Positions 36,051 through 45,448 of a stretch of 64,000 bases of DNA are shown one piece after another. Within the stretch, counting starts at the first letter, position 1. Each line of letters starts with the position of its first letter. The notes beneath the pieces are model-generated. The model worked only from the letters and a program-made list of their open reading frames with translations. It did no database searches and was not told where the DNA came from. Source of the stretch: Peterkaempfera bronchialis (GTDB lineage Bacteria > Actinomycetota > Actinomycetes > Streptomycetales > Streptomycetaceae); contig NZ_CP031264.1 in the NCBI RefSeq assembly GCF_003258605.2, positions 5,084,001-5,148,000 on the forward strand. Reading direction: 5' to 3'. The translations under genes and the position numbers were made by a program.

Positions 36051-38504
36051 TCAGACCGGTCCGGCGACCGCCGCGACCTGGTGGGTGACCGGGGTGCCCG
36101 AGCCGTCGCGGCGCGGGTCGCGCTCCGGCAGGTCCACCGGGGAGCCGGAGGCGGTGGCGGCGCGGGCCGGGGCCGGGCCCGCCCAGGCGAAGGCCAGGGC
36201 GTCCTCGCCGCGCAGGAACCGCTGGCAGCGGACGCCGCCGGTGGCCCGGCCCTTCCTCGGGTACTGCTCGAACGGGGTGGCCTTCCAGGTGGACTGGGTA
36301 CCGCCGCCGTCCAGCGTCCCGGAGGCCGTGGCGACCGAGAGGACCACCGCGTCCGCCGCCGGGTCCACCGCCGTGAAGGAGAGCACCCGGGCACCGTCCG
36401 CCAGCTTGACGCCCGCCATGCCGCCCGCCGGACGGCCCTGCGGGCGGACCTGGGACGCCTGGAAGCGCAGCAGTTGGGCGTCGGAGGTGATGAAGACCAG
36501 GTCCTCCTCACCCGTGCGCAGCTCCACCGCGCCGACCACGGTGTCGCCCTCCTTGAGGCCGATCACCTCGAACTCGTCCTTGTTGGCCGGCCAGTCCGGC
36601 ACCACCCGCTTCACCACGCCCTGCACCGTGCCCAGCGCCAGGCCCGGCGAGGACTCGTCCAGCGTGGTCAGCGCCAACACCCGCTCGCCCGAGGCCAGTT
36701 CCAGGAACTCGCCGGCCGCCGCGCCGCCCGCCAGGGTGGGCGCGGCGGAGCTGGGAGGCAGCGCGGGCAGGTCGATGACGCTGAGCCGGAGCACCCGCCC
36801 GGCCGAGGTCACCGCTCCGATGTCGCCGCGCGCGGTGGCGGGTACGGCCGAGACGATCACATCGTGCTTGGCCCGCTGCTCGCCCGGCTCAAAGGCGCCC
36901 CCGTCGGCGGTGCGGGCCAGCAGCCCGGTGGAGGAGAGCAGCACCCGGCAGGGGTCGTCGGCGACCTGGAGCGGTACGGCGGCGGCCGTCGGGGCCGCCC
37001 CGGCCTCCAGCAGGACCGTACGCCGCTCGGTGCCGAACTGCTTGGCCACGGAGGCCAGTTCGCCGGAGACCACGCTGCGCAGCTTGGTGTCCGACTCCAG
37101 GATCTCGGTCAGCTCGGCGATCTCCCGGTGCAGCTTCTCCTGCTCGGCCTCCAGCTCGATCCGGTCGAACCGGGTGAGCCGCCGCAGCGGGGTGTCCAGG
37201 ATGTAGGCGGTCTGCACCTCGGAGAGCGAGAACCGCTCCATCAGCCGGTCCTTGGCCTGACCGGCGTTCTCGCTGGCCCGGATGAGGGCGATGACCTCGT
37301 CGATGTCGACCAGGGCGACCAGCAGACCCTCGACCAGGTGCAGCCGGTCCCGCCGCTTGGTCCGCCGGAACTCGCTGCGCCGCCGCACCACCTCGAAGCG
37401 GTGGTCGACATAGACCTCCAGCAGCTCCTTCAGGCCGAGCGTCAGCGGCTGCCCGTCCACCAGCGCCACATTGTTGATGCCGAAGGACTCCTCCATCGGC
37501 GTCAGCTTGTAGAGCTGCTCCAGCACCGCTTCCGGCACAAAGCCGTTCTTGACCTCGATGACCAGCCGCAGCCCGTGCGCGCGGTCGGTGAGGTCCTTCA
37601 CATCGGCGATGCCCTGGAGCTTCTTGGACCCGACCAGGTCCTTGATCTTGGCGATCACCTTCTCCGGGCCGACGTTGTACGGCAGCTCGGTGACCACGAT
37701 GCCCTTGCGGCGGGCCGTGACGTCCTCGATCGTCGTGGTGGCACGGATCTTGAAGGTGCCACGGCCGCTCTCGTACGCGTCCCGGATGCCCGACAGGCCG
37801 ACGATCCGGCCTCCGGTGGGCAGGTCCGGACCCGGCACGAACCGCATCAGGGCGTCCAGGTCGGCGGTGGGGTGCTTGATCAGGTGCCGGGCGGCGGCGA
37901 CCACCTCGCCCAGGTTGTGCGGCGGCATATTGGTCGCCATGCCGACCGCGATCCCGGAGGCGCCGTTGACCAGCAGATTGGGGAAGGCGGCGGGCAGCAC
38001 GATCGGCTCGCGCTCGCTGCCGTCGTAGTTGGGGCCGAAGTCGACGGTCTCCTCGTCGATCGACTCCACCATCGCCATGGCGGCGGAGGTCAGCTTGGAC
38101 TCGGTGTACCGCATCGCGGCCGGCGGGTCGTCATTGCCCAGCGAGCCGAAGTTGCCATGGCCGTCGATCAGCGGCAGCCGCATGGAGAACGGCTGTGCCA
38201 GCCGCACCAGGGTGTCGTAGATCGCGGCGTCGCCGTGCGGGTGCAGCCGGCCCATCACCTCGCCGACCACCCGGGCCGACTTCACATGGCTGCGGTCGGG
38301 GCGCAGCCCCATCTCATTGGCCTGGTAGACGATCCGGCGATGCACCGGCTTGAGGCCGTCGCGGGCGTCGGGCAGGGCGCGGGAATAGATGACGGAGTAG
38401 GCGTACTCCAGGAAGGAGCCCTGCATCTCGTCCACGACGTCGACATCGAGGATCCGCTCCTCGAAGTCGCCGGGCGGCGGGGTAGGCGAACTGCGGCGGG
38501 CCAT
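36051..38504 (-). CDS. parC: DNA topoisomerase IV / gyrase-like subunit A
   Basis: 817 residues, full length for a type IIA subunit A. The winged-helix core has the quinolone-determining stretch [20 protein letters not shown] near 87 and the active-site Tyr in [12 protein letters not shown] near 130, then [22 protein letters not shown]-terminal pinwheel with six blades follows from about 500 ([20 protein letters not shown]). Gyrase-type GyrA box is absent, favouring ParC. In Streptomyces this gene sits near the M16 peptidases and ptsH, as here. Decatenates chromosomes with ParE. Confidence 0.9.
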   Translation of the reverse strand: MARRSSPTPPPGDFEERILDVDVVDEMQGSFLEYAYSVIYSRALPDARDGLKPVHRRIVYQANEMGLRPDRSHVKSARVVGEVMGRLHPHGDAAIYDTLVRLAQPFSMRLPLIDGHGNFGSLGNDDPPAAMRYTESKLTSAAMAMVESIDEETVDFGPNYDGSEREPIVLPAAFPNLLVNGASGIAVGMATNMPPHNLGEVVAAARHLIKHPTADLDALMRFVPGPDLPTGGRIVGLSGIRDAYESGRGTFKIRATTTIEDVTARRKGIVVTELPYNVGPEKVIAKIKDLVGSKKLQGIADVKDLTDRAHGLRLVIEVKNGFVPEAVLEQLYKLTPMEESFGINNVALVDGQPLTLGLKELLEVYVDHRFEVVRRRSEFRRTKRRDRLHLVEGLLVALVDIDEVIALIRASENAGQAKDRLMERFSLSEVQTAYILDTPLRRLTRFDRIELEAEQEKLHREIAELTEILESDTKLRSVVSGELASVAKQFGTERRTVLLEAGAAPTAAAVPLQVADDPCRVLLSSTGLLARTADGGAFEPGEQRAKHDVIVSAVPATARGDIGAVTSAGRVLRLSVIDLPALPPSSAAPTLAGGAAAGEFLELASGERVLALTTLDESSPGLALGTVQGVVKRVVPDWPANKDEFEVIGLKEGDTVVGAVELRTGEEDLVFITSDAQLLRFQASQVRPQGRPAGGMAGVKLADGARVLSFTAVDPAADAVVLSVATASGTLDGGGTQSTWKATPFEQYPRKGRATGGVRCQRFLRGEDALAFAWAGPAPARAATASGSPVDLPERDPRRDGSGTPVTHQVAAVAGPV

Positions 38505-38900
38505 CGCGGGCGGGCTCCTTTGCGTGTTCAGGCGGCTGCGTGTCTCAGCGTCGATCGACGCCGTACGGGCACGGCGGCCCTACGGCGGCTCCCTATTGTG
38601 GCCCCTTCCCCGGACACTCCCGGCCACCACCCCGCAGGGGGCTCCGCACGGCGCCCGCCGCACGGCCACCGCGGCAGCCACGCCTCCACCGCGGCAGCCG
38701 CGCCTCCACCGCGCGGCCACGGCACCTCCACCGCGTGCCCGCCGTACCGGCAGTGCGTCCGCCTGCGGCGAACACCCCGTCCGCGCGGGCATCTCCGGGC
38801 GTCCCGTTCGTTGCACCACAATGGGGCAGCGCGAGGGCGCAGTGCCCCCGCCCGCGAGCAGGAACCAGCACCGAGCAGCGACGGGAAGGACCCGACCAGC
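38505..38900. other. Divergent promoter region between parC and M16 peptidase genes
   Basis: Nearly 400 bp without a supported gene; long open frames through it lack protein-like composition. It must hold promoters for both directions, and contains a short tandem repeat described separately. AAGGA lies just before the M16 start. Confidence 0.55.
38667..38739. repeat. Short tandem repeat, 20-22 bp units
   Basis: About 3.5 copies of CACCGCGGCAGCCACGCCTC and variants follow one another (starts 38667, 38687, 38707, 38729). Confidence 0.6.
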
Positions 38901-40310
38901 ATGGCCAACCCGGCCCCCGCCTCCTCCTCCGGAGGTCTTGCCATCACCGAGCACCGCCTGGCCAACGGCCTGCGCGTGGTGCTCTCCGAGGACCACCTCA
39001 CGCCGGTCGCCGCCGTCTGCCTCTGGTACGACGTCGGCTCCCGCCACGAGGTGAAGGGCCGCACCGGCCTTGCCCACCTCTTCGAGCACCTGATGTTCCA
39101 GGGCTCGGCCAACGTCCCGGGCAACGGGCACTTCGAGCTGGTCCAGGGCGCCGGCGGCTCCCTCAACGGCACCACCAGCTTCGAGCGCACCAACTACTTC
39201 GAGACCATGCCCGCCCACCAACTGGAGCTCGCCCTCTGGCTGGAGGCCGACCGGATGGGCTCGCTGCTCGCAGCGCTGGACCAGAACGGCCTGGACAACC
39301 AGCGCGACGTGGTGAAGAACGAGCGCCGCCAGCGGTACGACAATGTGCCCTACGGCACCGCCTTTGAGAAGCTCACCGCGATGTCCTTCCCCGAGGGCCA
39401 CCCCTACCACCACACGCCCATCGGCTCCATGGCCGACCTGGACGCGGCCGACCTCGAAGACGCCCGCGCCTTCTTCTCCACCTACTACGCGCCCAACAAC
39501 GCGGTGCTCTCGGTGGTCGGCGACATCGACCCCGAGGAGACACTGCGCTGGGTCGAGAAGTACTTCGGCACCATCCCCGCGCACGACGGCAAGCCCGAGC
39601 CGCGCGACGGCTCGCTGCCGCCCGTCATGGGGGAGGAGCTGCGGCTCACCGTCCGCGAGGAGGTCCCCTCCCGGGCCCTGATGGCCGCCTACCGGCTGCC
39701 CAACGACGGCACCCGCGAGGCCGACGCCGCCGACCTGGCGCTCACCGTGCTCGGCTCCGGCGAGTCCAGCCGCCTCTACAACCGGCTGGTGCGCCGCGAC
39801 CGTACCGCCGTCGCCGCCGGCTTCGGCCTGCTGCGGCTGGCCGGGGCGCCCTCGCTCGGCTGGCTCGACGTCAAGACCTCCGGCGATGCCACCGTCGAGT
39901 CCATCGAGGCGGCCGTGGACGAGGAGTTGGCCCGCTTCGCCGCCGAGGGGCCCACCCCGGAGGAGCTGGAGCGGGCCCAGGCCCAGATCGAGCGCGAGTG
40001 GCTGGACCGGCTCCAGACCGTCTCCGGCCGCGCCGACGAGCTGTGCCGCTTCGCCGTCCTGTTCGGCGACCCCGGCCGGGCCAACACCGCGCTCTCCCGG
40101 GTCCTGGACGTCACCGCCGAGGAGGTCCGCGCCGTCGCCGCGCAGCGGCTGCGGCCCGACAACCGGGCCGTCCTGGTCTACGAACCCGTCCACCCCGAAA
40201 CCACCGAAGCCGCGCCGGAGACTCCGGACGCATCCGAGATCTCCGCCGACTCCGCTGGTTCTTCCAACGCCTCCAACGCCTCCGACGCCACCGAGGGAGG
40301 CGCCGCATGA
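38901..40310 (+). CDS. M16-family zinc metallopeptidase, catalytic subunit
   Basis: 469 residues from ATG 38901; the frame is open far upstream but only this part is protein-like. The inverted zinc motif HLFEHLMF (HxxEH, about residue 55) and the third ligand Glu downstream (NQRDVVKNERRQRYDN) are present, followed by the R-x-Y region of M16 peptidases. The C-terminus ends in an Asn-Ala-Ser-rich tail. Overlaps the second M16 gene by four bases; the two subunits form the active heterodimer. Substrates probably short peptides. Confidence 0.92.
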   Translation: MANPAPASSSGGLAITEHRLANGLRVVLSEDHLTPVAAVCLWYDVGSRHEVKGRTGLAHLFEHLMFQGSANVPGNGHFELVQGAGGSLNGTTSFERTNYFETMPAHQLELALWLEADRMGSLLAALDQNGLDNQRDVVKNERRQRYDNVPYGTAFEKLTAMSFPEGHPYHHTPIGSMADLDAADLEDARAFFSTYYAPNNAVLSVVGDIDPEETLRWVEKYFGTIPAHDGKPEPRDGSLPPVMGEELRLTVREEVPSRALMAAYRLPNDGTREADAADLALTVLGSGESSRLYNRLVRRDRTAVAAGFGLLRLAGAPSLGWLDVKTSGDATVESIEAAVDEELARFAAEGPTPEELERAQAQIEREWLDRLQTVSGRADELCRFAVLFGDPGRANTALSRVLDVTAEEVRAVAAQRLRPDNRAVLVYEPVHPETTEAAPETPDASEISADSAGSSNASNASDATEGGAA

Positions 40311-41695
40311 CCGGCATCACGCCCACCATGACCTTCCACCCCCGCCCCGAGGCGGGCACCCCCACCCCGTGGGCGTTCCCCGCCCCCGACCGCTCCACGC
40401 TGGAGAACGGCCTCACCGTGCTCCAGTGCCACCGGCCCGGCCAGCAACTGGTCGCCGTAGAGGTGCTGCTCGACGCGCCGCTCGCCGCCGAGCCGCAGGG
40501 CCTGGACGGCGTGGCCACCATCCTCGCCCGGGCCTTCAGCGAGGGCACCGACACCCTCACCGCCGAGGAGTTCGCCGCCGAGCTGGAGCGGGCGGGCGCC
40601 ACCATGGACGCCCACGCCGACCACCCCTGCGTACGGGTCTCCCTGGAGGTCCCCGCCTCCCGCCTGGAGCGCGGCCTCACCCTGCTCGCCGACGCGCTGC
40701 GCGCCCCCGCCCTGCCCCAGCACGAGATCGAGCGGCTGGTCGCCAACCGCCTGGACGAGATCGTCCACGAGCTGGCCAACCCCGCCCGCCGCGCCGCCTT
40801 CGCCCTCTACGGCGACCTCTTCGACGACGCCGACCGGCTGTCCCGGCCCCGGGCCGGTTCCGCCGAGACCGTCCAGGGCATCGACCGGGCCGCCGTACGG
40901 GACTTCTACACCGCACACGTCCGCCCGGCCACCGCCACCGCCGTCATCGTCGGTGACCTCGACGGCGTCGACCTGCCCGGCATCCTCGGCCGCACCCTGG
41001 GCGCCTGGACCGGCGACAAGGCCGAACCCAGCACCACCGCCCCGGTCACCGCCGACGACCACGCCCGCGTGATCATCGTGGACCGGCCGGGCTCGGTGCA
41101 GACCCAGCTGCTCATCGGCCGCGTCGGACCCGACCGCCACGACGACGTCTGGGCCGCCCAGGTGCTCGGCACCTACTGCCTCGGCGGCACCCTCACCTCC
41201 CGGCTGGACCGGGTGCTCCGCGAGGAGAAGGGCTACACCTACGGCGTCCGCGCCCTCAGCCAGCCGCTGCGCTCCGCGCCCGACGGCTCCGGCCGGGTCC
41301 TGCTCGCCATCACCGGCTCGGTGGACACCCCCTCCACCGCCCCGGCGCTGGCCGACACCTGGACCGTGCTGCGCACCCTCGCCGCCGACGGCCTCACCGA
41401 CGCCGAACGCGACGTCGCCGTGCAGAACCTGGTCGGCGTGGCACCGCTGAAGTACGAGACCTCCGCCGCCGTCGCCGGCACCCTCACCGACCAGGTCGAG
41501 CAGGGACTGCCCGACGACTACCAGGCCCAGGTCTACCGGCGGCTCGCCGAGGTCACCACCGCCGAGGCGACCGCCGCCGTGGTCGCGGCGTTCCCGCCGG
41601 AGCGGCTGGTCACCGTGCTGGTCGGGGACGCCTCGGTGATCGCCGACCCGGTCAGGGAGCTCGGCATCGGCGACGTCACCGTCGTCCTGCCCTGA
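40307..41695 (+). CDS. M16-family peptidase, non-catalytic partner subunit
   Basis: 462 residues, ATG overlapping the catalytic gene's stop. Same fold (LTVLQCHRPGQQLVAVEVLL at the front; YCLGGTLTSRLDRVLREEKG, YTYGVRALSQPL in the second half with the conserved R-x-x-x-Y-T-Y-G), but the HxxEH is absent (position occupied by LDGVATILARAF). Matches the beta-type partner that supplies the R/Y substrate-binding residues. Four tandem 15-bp units span its stop codon. Confidence 0.9.
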   Translation: MTGITPTMTFHPRPEAGTPTPWAFPAPDRSTLENGLTVLQCHRPGQQLVAVEVLLDAPLAAEPQGLDGVATILARAFSEGTDTLTAEEFAAELERAGATMDAHADHPCVRVSLEVPASRLERGLTLLADALRAPALPQHEIERLVANRLDEIVHELANPARRAAFALYGDLFDDADRLSRPRAGSAETVQGIDRAAVRDFYTAHVRPATATAVIVGDLDGVDLPGILGRTLGAWTGDKAEPSTTAPVTADDHARVIIVDRPGSVQTQLLIGRVGPDRHDDVWAAQVLGTYCLGGTLTSRLDRVLREEKGYTYGVRALSQPLRSAPDGSGRVLLAITGSVDTPSTAPALADTWTVLRTLAADGLTDAERDVAVQNLVGVAPLKYETSAAVAGTLTDQVEQGLPDDYQAQVYRRLAEVTTAEATAAVVAAFPPERLVTVLVGDASVIADPVRELGIGDVTVVLP

Positions 41696-41745
41696 CCCGT
41701 CCTGCCCTGACCCGTCCTGCCCTGATCCGTCCTGCCCTGACCCGT
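41683..41745. repeat. 15-bp tandem repeat across the M16 stop codon
   Basis: Four copies of CGTCCTGCCCTGACC (the third with one change) start at 41683, 41698, 41713 and 41728. The first contains the natural stop, and each later copy repeats it in frame. Confidence 0.85.
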
Positions 41746-42170
41746 CACGCCGCACCCGGGACCGGCGGAGCACCCTCCGCCGGTCCCCGGGCCGCCGACC
41801 GCTCCGCCGACCGTCCCTTGGCCCACCCCTCGGCCCAGTCCTCCGGGCCGACCAGGAACGGTCTGCCCGGCCGGTCCGGCCGCCAGCCGCGCCCCAAGGC
41901 CAGCCGCACCGCCGCCGCCACCGTCGACGGCAGCACACTCAGCGACGGGCACCCGAGCCGGCTGTCCGGCCGGGCCGCCCCGACGTCCACCACCAGCACC
42001 GCGCCCGCGCCCGCCGCGTCGTCGCCGCCACCGCGCTCGACCCGTTCCACCGCGAACGCCAGCGCCGACCACCCCATCTCCTGGCAGTACGTCGGCCGGG
42101 GCCGCACCCGCCAGCGGTACTCGGCCCCGTCCACCACGATCAGCCGCGCACCTCTTCGCCCCAGCGCCAT
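41745..42170 (-). CDS. Small conserved actinobacterial protein of unknown function
   Basis: 141 residues. VVDGAEYRWRVRPRPTYCQE at the start, FAVE in the middle and RPSRLGCPS-like RPDSRLGCPS before a helix VAAAVRLALGRGWRPDRPGR. This mix is common in streptomycetes but unassigned. Ends in an Ala/Gly-rich tail. Lies 14 bp behind the P-loop kinase and may be in one transcript with it. Confidence 0.65.
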   Translation of the reverse strand: MALGRRGARLIVVDGAEYRWRVRPRPTYCQEMGWSALAFAVERVERGGGDDAAGAGAVLVVDVGAARPDSRLGCPSLSVLPSTVAAAVRLALGRGWRPDRPGRPFLVGPEDWAEGWAKGRSAERSAARGPAEGAPPVPGAA

Positions 42171-42184
42171 CCCGCCGTCCCCCC

Positions 42185-43321
42185 TCACGCTCCGCCGACC
42201 ACCAGCCCGGCCCGCAGCTCCGGCCGCGTGGCCGTCGCACCGTACTCCTCCGCCGCGCGCCAGCGCACGATCCACGCCTCGTCGTTCTCGCCGCGCGCCC
42301 GCACCCGGCGCAGGCACTCCTCGCGCGAGGTGTGCACCCAGACCGTCAGGTCGTACCAGCGCTCCAACTCCGGCCGCGCCGTGTACACGCCCTCCACCAG
42401 CACCACCCCGCCCGGCCGCACCTCCTCCGCCCAGCCGCCCAGCGCGCCGGTGGCCCAGTCGTACCGGCGGTAGCGCGCCGGACGCCCCGCTCGCAGCGGC
42501 TCCAGGACCTCCTGGCGCAGCCGCTCCCAGTCGAAGTAGCGCCGGTAGCCCTGCTCCGGGCTCAGCCCGGCCCGCTCCTGCTCGTCCATCGGCCGGTAGA
42601 AGTCGTCGCCGTGCACCACCGCCGTCGCCGCCGCGCCGCCCGGCAGCCGCTCCGCGACCGCCGCCGCCAGGGTCGACTTGCCCGAACCGCCCGGCCCGTC
42701 CACCGCGACCAGCCGGGTGGCCGCCGCCCCTCCCGGGGCGCCCGACGTCAGCCGGGCGACCGCCTCCACCACCCGTTCGACGGACGGTCTGCCGCCCCCG
42801 TCCCAGCCCGTCGCCGCCACCACCTCCCGCGCCACCTCGGCGACCGTCCGCCCGTCCGTCGCCACCCGCACCACCCACGGCGGCGCCTGCTCGGCCAGCC
42901 GCCGCGCCGCCCGCTCGCTGCGCTCCAGGTGCTCCGCCAGCCCCGAACCGCGTTCCCGGCCCGCCAGCCGCTCGGCGGCCGTACCGTCCTCCGCCGTCAG
43001 CAGCACCCCCAGCACTCGGCCCTGCCCGCCCATGGCGCGCAGCAGCATCCCGCTCTCCAGCACGCTCACCGTGTTGGTGTAGAGCGCGCGGCGGTAGCCC
43101 AGCGCCGCGTAGTTCCGCCACAGCGCCGCCAGATTGGCCTCCGTCAGGGCGGTACGGCGCGGATCACCCGGCGGCGCCGGATACGCCGAGTCCAGGTTGT
43201 CGCCCTCGATCACGCAGTGCGCCACCCCGGACCCTTGCAGCAGCCGCGACACCTCCCAGGCCACCGTCGACTTGCCCACCCCCGACCGCCCGCCGATCAG
43301 CAGCACCTCGAACCCCGCCAT
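42185..43321 (-). CDS. Fused double P-loop kinase: AAA/adenylyl-kinase-like plus uridine-kinase-like
   Basis: 378 residues with two complete nucleotide-binding halves. The first (1-180) has Walker A GGRSGVGKST near 10, followed by the VIEGDNLDSAYPAPPGDPR and YTNTVSVLE blocks of a streptomycete kinase-like family. The second (from about 195) has VDGPGGSGKST, HGDDFYRPMDEQ and YDWATGALGGW, the uridine-kinase pattern. Each half is more often a separate protein of about 180 residues; the joining linker reads ARLTSGAPGGAAATRLVA. Phosphorylates a small molecule; substrate unknown. Confidence 0.8.
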   Translation of the reverse strand: MAGFEVLLIGGRSGVGKSTVAWEVSRLLQGSGVAHCVIEGDNLDSAYPAPPGDPRRTALTEANLAALWRNYAALGYRRALYTNTVSVLESGMLLRAMGGQGRVLGVLLTAEDGTAAERLAGRERGSGLAEHLERSERAARRLAEQAPPWVVRVATDGRTVAEVAREVVAATGWDGGGRPSVERVVEAVARLTSGAPGGAAATRLVAVDGPGGSGKSTLAAAVAERLPGGAAATAVVHGDDFYRPMDEQERAGLSPEQGYRRYFDWERLRQEVLEPLRAGRPARYRRYDWATGALGGWAEEVRPGGVVLVEGVYTARPELERWYDLTVWVHTSREECLRRVRARGENDEAWIVRWRAAEEYGATATRPELRAGLVVGGA

Positions 43322-43639
43322 GACCCTCCCCACCCTCGCCCCAACCGCCGCGCACGCTAACCCGCCACCCCCATCGGCGCACCCGCTTTTCCACCCGCCA
43401 CCCACCGCCCCCGCGTCACGCCACCGCCCACCCCCCACCACTCCCTCCGGTCCTCACCACACCCCCACCGCGCCACCACTCCCTCCGCTCCCCGTGACCC
43501 CGCGCACCCCACCCCCACCGCGTCACGCCACCGCCCACCCCCCACCACTCCCTCCGCTCCTCACCACACCCCCACAGCCCCGCGTTCTTTCTCCTCCCCA
43601 TCCCGAATGACCCCCGCCGCCCGGGGCACCCGACACCGC
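43322..43639. other. Low-complexity C-rich intergenic region
   Basis: About 300 bp almost devoid of G on this strand, made of CCACC/CCCTCC text with two long direct repeats (listed separately). No protein-like frame. Confidence 0.6.
43412..43575. repeat. Direct repeat, two 57-bp copies 107 bp apart
   Basis: CGCGTCACGCCACCGCCCAC begins both copies (43412-43468 and 43519-43575). They differ at one base in 57. A partial third match (CCACCACTCCCTCCGCTCC) lies between them. Confidence 0.75.
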
Positions 43640-44464
43640 GTGCAGACCTTCCTGCCCTACCCCGACTTCGCCGCCAGCGCGGCCGTGCTGGACACCCGGC
43701 GGCTCGGCAAGCAGCGCGTCGAGGTTCTCCAGGTGGCGCGCGCCCTGGTCTGGCCCGTGTACGGCTGGAAGAACCACCCCGCCGTCGCCATGTGGCGCGG
43801 CTTCGTCCCCGCCCTCGCCGCCTACGGCCTGGCCGTCTGCCACCGCTGGCAGCAACTCGGCCACCGCGACACCGTCGCCGACCAACTCCGCGAGTACACC
43901 GGACCCGGCGGCCCCCGCCCGCAATGCGACCTCGCCGCAGCCGGGCTGCTCCCGCCCTGGCTCGGCGACGAAGCCGTCCACCTCAGCCACCGCTCCGCCC
44001 TGCTGCGCAAGGACCCCGCCCACTACCGCGCCGTCTTCGAACCCGGCCTCCCCGACGATCTCCCGTACACCTGGCCCGACCCGGCCTTCCCACACTGGCC
44101 CGTGCGGCGCGGCCACGACCGCCCGCTCACCCTGGAGCAGGCCGTACACACGCTGGGCATCGAACCACCGGACCGCCGCACCCGCGACGCCGTGGCGGCC
44201 GTCGCCACCGGCCACGACGCCGACCTGGCCGTACGCTCCCGCACCGCCGCCGGTACCGCCGCCCTGCTGGCCGGGCTCTGCACGCCCGGCACCACCGTCT
44301 GGACCACCCCCGGCGACCCCCTCCCCACCGCCGCCCCTGCTCCCCCGAAGCCCCCTCCTCCTCCACCACCACCAGTACCAGCACCACGGCCCGCCCACCG
44401 GACGCCGCCGCCCGAGCCGCGATGCGGACCGAGCAGACCGCCGATCCCGAATTCCGTTTCCTGA
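43640..44464 (+). CDS. Pyrimidine-dimer-glycosylase-like (MSMEG_6728 family) protein
   Basis: 274 residues from GTG. QTFLPYPDFAASAAVLDTRR and LGKQRVEVLQ with YGWKNHPAVAMWRG are the hallmarks of this actinobacterial family, distantly related to T4 endonuclease V; a longer start at ATG 43607 would add 11 residues that no relative needs. The C-terminal 60 residues are a Pro-rich tail (PPKPPPPPPPPVPAPRPA). DNA-repair role is inferred only from the fold relation. Confidence 0.7.
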   Translation: MQTFLPYPDFAASAAVLDTRRLGKQRVEVLQVARALVWPVYGWKNHPAVAMWRGFVPALAAYGLAVCHRWQQLGHRDTVADQLREYTGPGGPRPQCDLAAAGLLPPWLGDEAVHLSHRSALLRKDPAHYRAVFEPGLPDDLPYTWPDPAFPHWPVRRGHDRPLTLEQAVHTLGIEPPDRRTRDAVAAVATGHDADLAVRSRTAAGTAALLAGLCTPGTTVWTTPGDPLPTAAPAPPKPPPPPPPPVPAPRPAHRTPPPEPRCGPSRPPIPNSVS

Positions 44465-44592
44465 AACCCCATCAGCTGGCCGCCCCGCAGACCGGCCCAC
44501 CCGGCCTGCTGATCCTCGACCACGTCACCGCCGCCCGCCCCGCCATCTGGCCAACCGTCCCCGTACTCCACCTCGACTTCCCGCCGCAGTAG
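44422..44592 (+). CDS. Possible small protein overlapping the glycosylase-like gene
   Basis: 56 codons from ATG in a different frame from the preceding gene's tail: FRFLKPHQLAAPQTGPPGLL and VTAARPAIWPTVPVLHLDFP look protein-like while the other frame ends in a Pro-rich tail. It might instead be the original C-terminus of a neighbour. No clear ribosome site. Unrecognised. Confidence 0.3.
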   Translation: MRTEQTADPEFRFLKPHQLAAPQTGPPGLLILDHVTAARPAIWPTVPVLHLDFPPQ

Positions 44593-44605
44593 AGCCACCA
44601 CCCCT

Positions 44606-45019
44606 TCACCCCTCCAACGCCGCCCGCAGCCGGTCCGCCACCTCGGCCGCCTCCTCCTCGTCGCGGTAGCGACCCCGGGGCCAGAAGAATCCACGCAACC
44701 CATCCTTGGGATTCCGGGGCACCACATGCACATGGAGATGCGGCACCGACTGGCTGATCCGGTTGTTGGCCGCCACAAACGACCCCGCCGCGCCCAGCGC
44801 CCCCTCCATCGCCGCCGCCACCCGCTGCACCACCGAGAAGTACGGCTCCAGCAGTTCGGCGGGCAGCTCAGCCAGCGTCTCCACATGCCCGTACGGCACC
44901 ACCAGCGTGTGCCCGGGAAAGAGCGGCCGACGGTCCAGGAACGCCACCGTCCACTCGTCCCGGTGGACCACATGCGCCGGAACCGACCCGGCGACCACGG
45001 CGCAGAAGACGCACTCCAT
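44606..45019 (-). CDS. HIT-family hydrolase/transferase
   Basis: 137 residues from the ATG of MECVFCAVVAGSVPAHVVHR (an ATG nine codons earlier is less likely). The histidine triad is HLHVHVVP near 98, and the family's FLDRRPLFPGHTLVVP strand is present. HIT proteins cleave nucleotidyl bonds (for example AMP-linked substrates) through a His-AMP intermediate. Zinc-type Cys at the front (CVFC) are seen in many bacterial members. Stands alone. Confidence 0.9.
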   Translation of the reverse strand: MECVFCAVVAGSVPAHVVHRDEWTVAFLDRRPLFPGHTLVVPYGHVETLAELPAELLEPYFSVVQRVAAAMEGALGAAGSFVAANNRISQSVPHLHVHVVPRNPKDGLRGFFWPRGRYRDEEEAAEVADRLRAALEG

Positions 45020-45187
45020 CCCCCGATTGCAGCGCACCCCGGCCACCCCCGCACCCCGGCAGCGCCCCCGTCAAATCCCCTTGCGGGCCACCACCCCGCC
45101 GTGGGTAGATAGGGCCGCGCCCGACACCCGGGCCCGGGTCCGGCATCAGCACCGGCCCCCGCAACACACCGAAAGGAGGCGGACGTC

Positions 45188-45283
45188 ATGCGGGTCGAAC
45201 CACGACGCAAGCGCCAGCGTGCCTGCTGTTCCCCACGACTCCGCCTCACCCGGTCGTGTCGCCCGATGCGCTCCTGGCGCTAG
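45188..45283 (+). CDS. Arg/Cys-rich 31-residue small reading frame upstream of rtcB
   Basis: A near-perfect ribosome site (AAAGGAGGCGG) lies seven bases before an ATG that opens 31 codons, MRVEPRRKRQRACC and then Arg-rich text, ending in TAG. It ends 165 bp before rtcB on the same strand. Either a leader peptide that modulates rtcB or a micro-protein; the strong site argues that ribosomes do load here. Confidence 0.4.
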   Translation: MRVEPRRKRQRACCSPRLRLTRSCRPMRSWR

Positions 45284-45448
45284 CCACCCCGCGCATCCCG
45301 CAGCAGCACCCGGGGCCGCCTCCCACGGGGGAGCAGGCGGTCCCGTGGTGCGCAGACTTCCCGAGCCACGCCGGACGGATGCGTGGCGAATCCCGCCTCC
45401 CGCAGTGGAGCAACGGACCAGCAACCGACCTTGGAGGTCGTACCGACC

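Noticed and set aside
35895-38900. 1000-codon extension upstream of the M16 peptidase
   Set aside because: Antisense of parC; the protein-like part begins at ATG 38901.
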